Origin: Saururus chinensis
Taxonomy: Eukaryota; Streptophyta; Magnoliopsida; Piperales; Saururaceae
Assembly: GCA_035235625.1 (NCBI GenBank)
Contig: CP141140.1
Span: 7,274,685-7,338,684, forward strand
DNA: 64,000 bases
Direction: 5' to 3'
This document shows positions 11,481 to 22,900 of the stretch, in pieces. Numbering within the stretch: position 1 is the stretch's first letter; every line of letters starts with the position of its first letter. The notes beneath the pieces are model-generated. The model saw nothing but the letters and a program-made list of their open reading frames with translations. It was not told the DNA's origin and did not search any database. Both the position numbers and the translations under genes were made by a program.

Positions 11481-12620
11481 AACAACAATATATATATTTA
11501 TTGTTATTTGAATGTAATTATAATATAAATTGATTGTGATTTATATGTGATTTCTGCCTTCAATAGAGTATGAATTGACTGTTCATCCTTTGTTTAAGGA
11601 ATATTAATTCACCTCAATAAGCAATTCTCAAAGAAAAAAATAGGGTGAACAACACAAATGGCCAATGTCATTACAAAGGAATATAGTGATGGATTACAAG
11701 AAAGTAATATTTAAAAGAAAGCTTATACCAAGGAACAACAAAAGAGAAGAAAAGAATATTTTCTCTCAACATTCAGAAGTATTAAACAACCCCAACATAA
11801 TTTGTGTTTTTGGAACATTTCCGAAACAGAGCAATCTTGGTTGGTTCGCAAAAGCAAAAGCCAAAAATGTTGTAACTATGAAAATATATTGATCTTTCAA
11901 TATAGAAAACAAGGATTTGAGGTGAAGTGATCTTATGTCAAGATTGAGGGCTTTACGGTTGAATATTCAGCTCTGATCAAAACTCTATAATATTGACTAG
12001 AAAACTCACAAAGTGGCTTGCTAAGAACTATCCCTCAATTTTCAAATTACATTGGAAGATTCAAACTTAATTTTTCAACTAGCTCTCAAATTGGTAGCCA
12101 TATTTTTAGCGTAGTTGTCCCAAGGAACCTTCTAATTCTTCACATCCCCTTGTATGTACTCTGCACAATAAGATGGATCTTAGTGAGTCCTTGAAACATA
12201 GAAGTCTGGAACATATACAGAAATATCAACAAAAAACTAATTTCAATAACCAACATATAATTAATGCATGACACCTAACACCAAGCACATATCTAGATCT
12301 AAACAAGGCTATTATAGGCAAGTAAGCTAGTAGAATAGCCACAAAACTCAACCACATGCAAACAATAGCAGCACATAACAACCTAGAAGAATCACATAAA
12401 CTCAACACAAAGATGATGTATCATGAAGCAGGCACACAGGACATAGAAAAGACTGGAATTAGAAAAGAAACAAACACAACAAATCTCCACTGCAAAAGTA
12501 CATGTTCTAGGATTCAAGCTAAACTTGTAATCCAAATATCAAAGGTAAGTCGCCAATCGGAGAAAAAAAATAGAAAACAGAATTCAAAGGAAATCATCGA
12601 GACAAAATAGCAACAAATTA

Positions 12621-12737
12621 GAGCAAAATCGAACGTATGAATCAAACTCAAGGGACAGGAGATGCTCACCAAAAACTCCATCGTAGGTAGTGTCAAAATC
12701 GAACGTATGAATCAAACTCAAGGGACATGAGATGGTT
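12621..12737. repeat. Direct duplication, 70-bp period
   Basis: AAAATCGAACGTATGAATCA and the following ACTCAAGGGACA occur at 12625 and again at 12695; the two copies differ at one base in the matching stretch of about 40 bp. It is recent by its near identity. No gene context is secure. Confidence 0.75.
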
Positions 12738-13135
12738 GTATTCCTACCACTGTAATGAACATTTTTTTGGTAAAATAAAACCGTATCTACCAGATCACAT
12801 ATAAATCTGGAAGTTACTTAAGCTTAGAAGGGAAGCATATCAATTTGATTGAGTTCCAAGAAACAAAAATGGATTAAATAACAAACCTAACAGTCATTTG
12901 AAGAGATGGGGAAGGTTTCAAGCATAGTGTCAAAGAGTGTGTGTGTGACATAGGGTTTTGAAAAGGTTTCAGGGTTGAGATTAGAAGAAAGAGAGGGAGG
13001 CGGAAAATGCGTAGATGGGAGAACAAGCTCTGGCAAACGAAATCGTTTACATAGTTGAAGAGAATGGACAAGAGGAGGAGGGAGGAGACGTCGGTGGAAG
13101 AGGTGCCCGGTGATGAGAGGAGGCGTTATAAAAGT
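12700..13135 (-). other. Possible 5' end of an unrecognised minus-strand transcript
   Basis: Read on the minus strand, a TTTATAAC motif at about 13128 is followed by a C/T-rich leader of the type seen in plant 5' UTRs. Further down there is an ATG in ACCTACGATGGAG followed by GTGAGC. I cannot extend this to a protein, and it may be a coincidence or a transposon-borne promoter. Confidence 0.2.
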
Positions 13136-13609
13136 GTGGACATAAGGACGATAAGAAGAATGGTATTTTAGGTATAATAAAGGTCAATTAGTGGGATTTG
13201 GACTTTTTAAGAATAAATAAAAACTATAATTTTAAAATTAAGAATTAAATTTTTAAAGAGGACCAAATAGGAAATCATAAGTATTTTGGGTTCTGGTAAG
13301 AATTTTCTCTTCTCTAATCTGGCTGGAAACCAACGATTACGAAAGGAACTCCTAGAGCATGGGAGCATGGGCTGTGTGAAGCCTTTGTGGTAGCGACGAT
13401 AGCCCATGGGCCACACATCCAATTGTTTTAGTACCATCCGCTGAACTGTGTCTTCTTTACCTCTTGTGTGGTCGGTTCACTGTACACTGAATCAAGTCGA
13501 TTCGATGCCAGGTGCTCTTGCTCTCGTGTAGATCGACGAGTTTTGAAGGGAAGGAAAATTGTTGGCATAGCAGCTGCACAAGCCAACGACAAGTATACGC
13601 ACTTCAAAT

Positions 13610-13730
13610 GAGGCCAGCAAGTTGAGTAATTGGAAGCTGTTTAAGCCCGAGGCCAGCAAGTTGAGTATACGCACTTGTTTAAGCCCGAGGCCAGCAAGTT
13701 GAGTATACGCTGCAAACATCCGGAAGCTGC
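13610..13730. repeat. 38-39 bp tandem repeat at the HY2 5' end
   Basis: GAGGCCAGCAAGTTGAGTA starts at 13610, 13649 and 13687, with TGTTTAAGCCC joining the copies. Periods are 39 and 38 bp, so the third copy is out of frame with the first two. The repeat ends just before the conserved HY2 reading frame. Confidence 0.85.
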
Positions 13731-13739
13731 TGTTTATTG

Positions 13740-16700
13740 ATGGAAAGTTCGGCTATCTCCTATCATAAATTCGTCCACTTCGCTTTCCAAGAGGCTCAAA
13801 GGCGCACCACTTTGCTTCCTCTTCGGTTGCAGGTCAGTTGGGTCCTCGTTCGTGCCTGTCTTCTGCAAATTCGCAGCTTTAGATTGTTGGGATCTTTGAC
13901 AGTTTACTTTTTTTTTGCCTTCCAGCGACACTCGAGACATTTGAGTTGCTTCAAATTTCTTAATGCTTTTTAGCTCTCTGTTGACGGGATTTTCCGTGTT
14001 TTTTGGACAACAATGGCACGTTCTAACTGGATTAGATAAGGAATCCTAGCTAGCTATTTGGAGTTTGAAGTTAAAAGTCTGCTCTTTAAGCTCATCCCGT
14101 CCCAAAACAAACTTCTAATGCTGGCCACTGTATTTTTAAATGTCCATAGCATATTAATAGCAAGGTACTAAGGACTATGAAATTTACAAACTTGAGGATT
14201 TCGCCGGTCTGTATGTGCTATATGCAACTAGTCACCAGCTTATTAAAATTTAGCTAGCAAGCTTCTAAAACAGATGCAACATGCTTCAGCGACAATGTTT
14301 ATATGGAATTTTTTTATTCTTCTTAGATTTGAGTCTTAAATTTGAAAATTAATACGTTGAGGTTGTTACAAGTATTGTCCATGTCATGCAGGAAGAATAC
14401 AAATGCATGAAGGCCATGGATGGCAAAACAGAGTTTCTTGCTCTTTCATTTCGAGCTCCTAAAATTAGAATGCTTCGCAGTTTGACAATTGATGGAGGGC
14501 AGTCTATGCAGGTTCAGTATTAGTTGATTCATTTGTCAGTTATTGTACTGAATTTGTTAGAATATAAAATTAATATAAAAGATTTCCCTTCCTAACAGCT
14601 CGAGCTTTTGGAAAACTTGGTTATCATACGTTGTATCGGAGCTCTAGGTTACAAGGAGGTCCTAGGTTCAAGTCTCGTTGGAGACATTTATACCTCAATT
14701 GTGTTCCACGTGCTATGCTTGATAGACGCTTACACGTGAGGGGGGGTGTTAGAATATAAAAGATTTCCCCAAGCTTTTGGGAAACTTGGTTATCTTACAT
14801 AATGATCTATATGAATAGCTTTATGAATAGATGACAGAAGCTGTGAATTCTTTCTCTCTTTTCATCTTTTCTGCAAGCATTAATCAGCTAACTCAGTGCT
14901 CCTTTTATCAGTTCAATATACAGTGGCCAACTTCCATACACCAATTCCTAGACTATGTTTATCTTGTCTTGCAGTCTTTTATTCTCTGGCTTTAATTAAC
15001 TTTTATTGGAAATATCTTTCTTCTACCTGCTGATTCTTTGTTGCTGTAGGTTTTGGATTTTGCAGCGTTTCCAGAGCCAAAGTTTGACCTACCTATTTTC
15101 TGTGCGAATATTGTTTCTACTTCGACCCTGAACATAGTTGTTTTGTAAGTTTTGAATAATAATATTTCAGTCTTTAGTTACAGCATGAAAGCATTGTAGT
15201 GCTCTCTAACATGGTACCTCATTCAACTTTATGGCCCTCAAAATAAAAAATGGATTAGAGTAATCATGCGAGTAAAATAGTAGCCAGATTTTACACAAGG
15301 AGTTTCTCCTTCTTTTGCACTTTCAAATCATTGCAAATGTCATCTTGCGTGGCTTTTAAAGGGGGGCTATCTATATGTTGCTGTTTTTAGAGAAAATTCT
15401 TTGCACTTTCCTTCTACAGTGTATTCTTTGTCCTCTTTAGCAGCAGAAAATTCAATATGATCAGATTTGGTGCATCATTAAATTATCCTTTGTCTATCAA
15501 CATTTTTAACTATCTTCTTAAGCTTTGTAGCAGTTTTGAATAAAAAAAATCTTCTCAATTGTCATTTGTAGAGACCTCAATCCTTTGCATGATGTCATTA
15601 ATGAGCGAGAATATAAAGAGAAGTACTATGATAGCTTACTGCATCTTGGGCAAAAGTATGCCAAGGTATGAATGGCACTTGAATTCTGATTTTGTAAAAG
15701 TATAGTTTGCACAGTTATTCGCATCTCATTATCATGCTTTAGGAAAATTGCAGATGGACATTTAACACAGGATCATATGCAGCTTTTACCATGGGGCGAC
15801 AAGATAACAAGTGAATCTTTGAGATTTTTTTCACCAATTGTAATATGGACCAAGTTTAAACACAACGAATCCAAGCACGATATTCTGTATTCGGCTTGCA
15901 AGGATTACTTCATGGTATGATGCTATGCCTTACATTGTATTTTGGTGAAAACACTGATTATTTCTCAATACCGGTGACATTATAAGTTTGCATCATGCCG
16001 GTTGATTTGAACATGATCAAGTCAAGCTGGATATTTTGAAAAATATTATGTAAACCAGTTTTAAGTTCTCATAACAGGCATGGCTTGAACTGATGGATCA
16101 AGCTTCTGAGGAGCCAGATTCATCTCAAATTCTTCGAAATTTTGAAGCACAGCATAGATATCTAACATGGAGAGCAGAAAAGGTATGACTGTTTTTTAAG
16201 GTTTTATAGTTTACTCCATTTAGCTTAATTATGTGCTTTTTTGAATTGGTTGCTATAGTTTGTTTATTTACCTTGAGCTGCTACATTAACTACTGAAAAA
16301 GCAACAATTACTCTCCAATAAACCTAGTCTTCAATGATTCTATCATGACCAACATTGCTTTAGTTGGATAGCAACAGTTTGCTGGTCAGGACAAGTCACT
16401 GCTTTGCTGGCCCAACTAGGGATGATATGTATCATTTACCACAAGTTGTCACTGAACAATATTGTGATAATATTTGAAAATTTGCCTCCCCATTTCAGTT
16501 TCTAAGAGAGCAACAGGGCATTGTGGCCTTTCATTTTCCTTCATACATTTTGTTTTCTATTATGCAATTGCTTCATTAGGAGTATATTGTTCTAGAGATT
16601 TTCATGTTGCATTATCTACGTTTCATAAGTCAGGATCCTGGTCATCAACTCCTGATAAAGCTGATTGGAGAAGAACGTGCGAAGGTACTTAAAACTTCTG

Positions 16701-16974
16701 TCTTCTGTCACCTGGAATGACAATGTTTATGGCCATTCTAAAAAGAGTTGACGTTCATCACCATATGTTAACTTAGCCCTTGATGTAGGACGTAGTGAGG
16801 AACTTTCTTTTCAATGGAGTTGACATAATGGGGGGCAAAACATTTTTGGATTACTTTCCTGAGTACAGATGTGAAGATGGAACAATAAATAAGAGACGCA
16901 GTATCATTGGCAAGTCTTTTGAGACCCGCCCATGGAACACTAGAGGGGAATTCGTTGACGATAAGATAGGATGA
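13740..16974 (+). CDS. HY2: Phytochromobilin:ferredoxin oxidoreductase (phytochromobilin synthase)
   Basis: Ferredoxin-dependent bilin reductase that converts biliverdin IX-alpha to phytochromobilin, the phytochrome chromophore, in plastids. Eight exons: 13740-13832, 14392-14511, 15050-15144, 15572-15665, 15783-15914, 16078-16182, 16634-16684 and 16789-16974, with all GT-AG phases closing, giving 291 residues. Family blocks in order: APKIRMLRS, VLDFAAFPEPKFDLPIFCAN, LDLNPLHDVIN, LLPWGDKITSE, FFSPIVIWTKF, EAQHRYLTWRAEKDPGH, FLFNGVD, TFLDYFPEY, SIIGKSFETRPWN. The conserved core is complete and intact. The ATG used lies directly at the start of the core, so the plastid transit peptide expected for HY2 (family total about 330 residues) is missing from this model. 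Either an upstream exon exists or the 5' end is damaged. Intron 2 contains a small TRIM-like element. Confidence 0.9.
14555..14799 (+). mobile_element. TRIM-like miniature LTR retrotransposon in HY2 intron 2
   Basis: Two terminal repeats, 14555-14630 and 14747-14799, both begin TGTTAGAATATAA and contain AGCTTTTGG.AAACTTGGTTATC, ending TTACA on the right. Just inside the left repeat is TTGTATCGGAGC, close to the initiator-Met tRNA primer-binding site TGGTATCAGAGC. Just before the right repeat is a purine tract GTGAGGGGGGG. About 245 bp total with no coding capacity, as in TRIM elements. The target duplication is not clear. Confidence 0.75.
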
Positions 16975-19900
16975 TGGCCTGCTTTTTTCCCCTTCTTGGT
17001 GCATAACCTTCTTCTATTCCATAGTTTAAATAGCTGTATGACTGTTCCAGGTAAATTGTTATTAACAAAATCTGTCTGCTCTATGCAGTTTGAAGTATTT
17101 ACATGTTGTAGTGCTTAGAATCTGAAGTTTGTTAATGCTATGCAAAGTTTTTTCCTAGAAGTAGAGAATATATGCAAGTTGGATATGCTTATGGGTACAT
17201 GGATGGCTTCAAAAATCTGACTAAGAAAATGATATACAGTGGGATCATTAGAAATCAGCGACAATTAGTAAGTTTTAGTTGGAACACTGGAAAATTTTCA
17301 CTCACAAGGTTTAGTTTTCTGAAACAGGAACTCCTCTGGCCTCATTAATCCCTTGGTGATTATGTTATTAGACCTTCTACTTTTCTTGTGCGTATAAATT
17401 CCCCTGGGTAAGGCAATTTCATGGGTTAGCTGGGTGGTGTGGGGAGGGGGGAGGGTGGGGGTTGTTGTTTTGAATGAGAATCGTATTCACTTGATGCTAT
17501 GTCTTCCACCCCAAAGAGCCTTTTATCTCCTTCATTCATCAGCAAAACACTATGCCCTTACTCATCTTCACGGCAGCAGGACGCTTGCCTACTCTGTCAA
17601 CCAAGCAGATCATTTCTTCGTCTTCCTACCCTCCTTTGATATTTTATTCCTGATTTAGGTTTGAAATGGCGAAGAAAGACGGTCTTGCAGCAATCATGGT
17701 TGCATTGCTGCAGTCTGCTAACTATGGAAGCAGTTCTCTGTGTTGTATGTCAGGATTACGGCACACATTTTTATCATCACTAACATTTGAGCTCAAATTC
17801 TACGCAAAACACAATACATTCTCGTTTATATCACTAATTCTAAATCATAAAGCTCATGTTAAGTTCTTGTGAAGTTTTGAATACGTTTCCCACGGTAAAA
17901 TAACTACAAATACATTTCCCAAATTTCATTCCACCAACACGAGCATGTAGCTCCACGATTGATACATGATGAGCTAAGGACCTCTGCTTCATCTATTTTG
18001 CTGAAACTATTTTACGTGCTCCTTTCATCTAAGAGTTCGATACACACGGCTGGATAAAGCGACTCATAAATGAAAATATGACCAATTTGTTTGCGCTTCT
18101 CTATTCCAAACATAGGGCTGCCAGGGAACTGGAAATTTCGAATCCAGTTATGAATTCGACTCCCATCGACTTGGTCTCGTAATCCGAATGTCCATATCAT
18201 GCACTTTGGGAAGTTGAACCCACCCCATTTCACCTCACTACCACGTCACTTGACATTTGTGTTACAAATGATGTTTCATGTCATTCTTTTTTTAACTTTT
18301 ATAGGAGCTATTATACCTGGTATGGGTTCAACTTTTGCGTCGTAAAGGTAAAATTATGCTTAGCATATTTAAAACAGCATACAATTTTTTGTTCATTCTC
18401 AAATGGGATAGTTAAACAAGAAATTTTAAAAATATATCAAAATCAGATAATCCAAATTCAAGACAGACTTTGAGTAGGACTCAAACTTGAGTGTCCAAGA
18501 TCGGACTCAAATTCAAGGTTGAGTGTATAATTTGAGTGTCCTCAGTTGTTTCTGAGGACCTACTTTTGTATAATTCTCATCCATTCACAGTTCAACTTTA
18601 TCGGGTTGTTTCTATGTAGTATGCAACAAATCAAAAATTCTTAAACCTTAGGCCCCACTAGTGGGCCAAGGCTAATAGTCCAGAAGTTCTTCGGAGAAGG
18701 TCCTTAATTAAACCTTAATAGAACCCTAAGTAAGGTTAAGTATATAAATATCATATGCTTCAAAATTGGTTGTTGAAATGTCCCGACGTATTTTGGCTAT
18801 CTGTCTTTAAATTTATTGCCTTTAGCATTGGGGTCTTGTTTTAGACCAATATTATTATTCAATGCACACTAAGTACAATGGAGAGAGTTATTTAAGCACA
18901 TGATTATTTACAAAAGTGAACTTTGAGATAAATTATAGATATTATTTAAATGAATGTAATTTTTTATACAAAGTCAAAAGATATGCATGATTGAATTTTA
19001 AGTTATCTGTTCATTTGTAGAATTAAAAATTGCACTAGATGATGAGATGTCACTTTGTAGGATGATCAATAGCATTCTAAGTGGATGATGGGTCTAGTGG
19101 GAATATTTAAAACAATGATCATCATTGTCAAATGTAAGCTTAAATTATATCATTCTTTGTCAAGTTCCTTTATTGACTTATAGGCGTCATGCACTTTATT
19201 AACTTGAATTTTTTATTTGCTTTTAGCAGGATGGAGCACAAGCATACTAACATTACTAGTTAGGGGACATGGGAATTTTGGATGTGTGCCATCATGGCAA
19301 CTCTCTACATGTGAAGCTTATTTACGTACTGTTGATAATTATGAGACTATTTGAATATTTGTAAAGATAACTATTTTAATTAGAAGTTTTTATAAAAAAT
19401 AAATAAATAGATATTACTTAACTTTTTAGGAAATGCAATATTTATGTAATTTATGTTATATATTTTTTTTAATTTCTTTGGGTTAATAACCGACAAATGT
19501 ATTATATTTGTTTCGTTTAATTTTTAAGTTTAATTGTGTTTAGAGAAATATGAAATTATGTTTAATTACCATATGAATGTGGATGAAATGGATATGGAAT
19601 AATTCTGTATCGTTAAATTAACAACCCTAATTCTGACAATTCTAAGTCCGTCCGTTGCAGTACCAGCCAAGTTTTAAAATTTTATGCTTCAGCCTTCAAC
19701 GTTTAAGTATTACGGAATAACCACCCATGTGACCAGTAGAAGGATCTTGTTGGACAGACTCCACTATCCTTCTCTATTAACCCTTTTCGATAGCCACACG
19801 ACCCTACTCCCAACCCCCGAGACCTATTATGTCTGACCCAAAAGTTTGAGCTCTTCTCCTTCTCTTCGTTGTCAGGGCACTGGACATTACTAGTCTCAGA

Positions 19901-19988
19901 TTGATTTCCTATCTGGTAAACACGAAGTACCAGTTTTAATCTATTTCATACTGCATCTATATTTAAGATTTCAGGTAGAGGGCATTTT
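16975..19988. other. Convergent spacer between HY2 and PRD1
   Basis: About 3 kb with no supported gene. Short frames at 17434-17658 and 17666-17872 show no domain. The right half is AT-rich. The 3' UTRs of HY2 (left) and PRD1 (right) should lie at the two ends. Confidence 0.5.
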
Positions 19989-22900
19989 TCAAAGTTCTTT
20001 CTCAGGACACTCAACATAGAACAATTCAATTTCTTCGAGAAGTTTCTTTGCATCAGTTTGAACGCCCTCAAGGTTGACGGATGGTCCCGACATCAAACGT
20101 ATCAGTACCAACAGCACATTCCTCATATCATCTGGTACCGAGATTACACGCTCAAATTGCTCGGTTGTGTGTACTTCCTGCGAGCTCATCATGTACACAA
20201 GTTTTCTGCAAGCCTGAATTGACAAATTGGAAAAATGCAATTAGAAAAACAAACTGTCGTTAACAAAAACATATAACAAACTGAGACCCAAATATTAGCA
20301 AGGGAATTTCAACTGGGCGAACTCATAAAAGCATGAATTTAAGTATATGAAATGCACGTCGTGCATATTGATTGTCCAACCATATAAAGGGAAGGGGAAG
20401 GATAGTGATATTCCTGCACCCAATTTCTCTCACGGCCTGACACCACTTAGATTGGAAAGGGAAAATAATTCTCGTTAGGTGGAACCCACACCTTCCCTAT
20501 CAAAAGGCCTATAGTGTGTAAAGATGTAGGAATATTATTTTCCAAAGGGGGAACTTCAATACACGAGATAAGCAAGATATCAGAAAGTTCACTCCTGATT
20601 TTGCAGTAAGAACCTAAGCATTTAGATAATGTATGTCCATGAAGTGATACTTGGTCGATGGGATCAATTATGTGATACACCTGAAATTACTTTAAGACAA
20701 AACAAATCAGACACTGGACCTCGGTAATTATTTCAAAAATCACTCATATAGAGAGCAGAATGCAGACCTGGAATACGTGATTTAGATTTTCCACCTGTTC
20801 CGAGTTCAGATATTTATGAGCCACCAACTCTCTGAAGAGCTGAACCATTTCCGTGCTTACGTTACTGGCTGACAAGTTGCCAATAATACTAGAGATGCAA
20901 GAACCATCAAAAGTGGATTTCATCCATTTAGGTACTTGGTTGAGTTTAAGTAATGTTACAGCTATCCAGGTTGGAGGTTTCAGCTGATTTGTGAAGGATT
21001 TTGAAGCGAAAGATGGAAGTACCAATGACAAAGCCAATTCTTCTACAACTAGCCTACACCACTTGTCTTGATGAGACATGTCCAGCTTCTCCCACCCAAA
21101 AATCTCAGACAAGCATAACGCACAGTTGATTGCAACTCTAGTGTCTCTGAAAAAGATCATACCTTCCAGTACAGTAATTAATGACTGTAGGTAGCAAACA
21201 GAACATTTAAGCTCTTCTTGTTTACTTTTGATCTGCTCTGAAATTTTAGTTAGCAACTCCAGCAGGCAGTGGGAGGCAACCAGCTTGATCAGAGACGATC
21301 CGAAATGTACAAATCGGCACAAGTCTTGACAACTGATGAAGATCACAGGCCGTGCTTCAGTTGATGAGAGAAGAAAATCTTGCCAGTCCAGAGAACTCTG
21401 TAAAAGCACATGAGAACTGACAAAATGGATATTAGTTGTAAGAATGCAATCAGATATTAAAGTCATACGTAGATAGAAAGAGACTTGCCTTCTTAAAGAG
21501 AAAAAAAACAGAAGCAGAATAAAACATAAGCTCTCTCCAGTGTTTGTTGTCTCGTCATGATCAATTAAAGTAGGACCATTTGAACAACCTGCTTGTATTA
21601 TGACGTTAACTGCAGAAATCAAAGAAGCACTATGCGCTATTGCTGTGGAAGCTTCAGTGAGTACTTGGTTGGTTGAGCGGTATAGTATTAGAGATAGAAC
21701 AGCCAATAGTAAGTGTTGGTCATGGTTACAAGTGTCAGCAATCGATGTATGAGCAAAATGTTCCAGCAACTACAACAGGAAATGATAAAAATTCCAGATA
21801 AGAAATCTATGAAATAAAAAAACAACAGAGTGTCAAGAATAATTACCTTCCTGGTGACTAAAACCCAAGCATCCTGGTCCAAGAGCATTTTGGGATTTGT
21901 GGAGTGCAAAATGTTGAATAACAAAAGTAAACCGATCGTGAAGAAACCATTTGTATATTTTGTTGATAAAAAACTCGGAATGGTCTGAGCAATGCCATGA
22001 ACACAAAATTGGTCAGAAGCAACAGGAGATTTGTTAATAATTTCTATCATAAATTTCATTACTAAAGCTCCATCTTCCTCTTCACCATCTTGATGGAGTT
22101 GTTTGAGTAAAGCTACCAACAACGATGCTGCATAATTATCTCCCACAGCTACCAAATCTGCAATCAAATGGATGTCTATTGTCCAACGTTGATCAGTTTT
22201 ATGCCAACTACTATGGGCATCTTTTATACTACTCAGTCTGCAGAAGTCTAAAACATGATTACACATTGGAATAATGATCTCTTCCTGTTGAAACAGCCAC
22301 TTCACTGCTGTAGGGTGGATTCTTGTTGAAAGCAAAGTCCACTCTTTTTCAACCATGAGATGGAAAATGAGTTTTTCTGCTTCTGGACTGTAGGGTGTCC
22401 GGTTGCTCTCCATGGCACCTCTGAGAAGGCTATATAAATTCACGACTTGTGTTAACGTAGTAGAATCTGCCATTCCACTTAAGAAATTGGTGCTGTTCAC
22501 AAGGATATACTGGTCCAATGAAGCCAAAACCTGTTTCTCATCGGCAATTCTGAGGATAAAGGCATCAGAACAAGTAGAAAATAGAAGGGAATCTCATACA
22601 ATCAGCTAGGAAAGAAAAAATGATTTTACCTTTCATCGTATAATGCACTTGTATATAAGATCAAAACAACAGCAGCTTGGCAAGAAACCAAGTCTACATC
22701 ATGCAAGCTCTTCTGCCCCAGCAAGAACAACAAGTCAACAGGATCAGACGGGAGATTTTTAAATGCATCTCTAATGGGCTGCCCAGCTTCATGTCCCAAA
22801 ACTCCATCCACAATAGAACTCAGCATCGAGTACACTCTACATTTCATCTCATCAGATGCAAATAAACCCAGATATCCATAGGACAATGTAAACCAAGATG

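Noticed and set aside
17434-17872. Two open frames downstream of HY2
   Set aside because: Short, no domain and no homologous motif; one begins in a G-rich low-complexity stretch.
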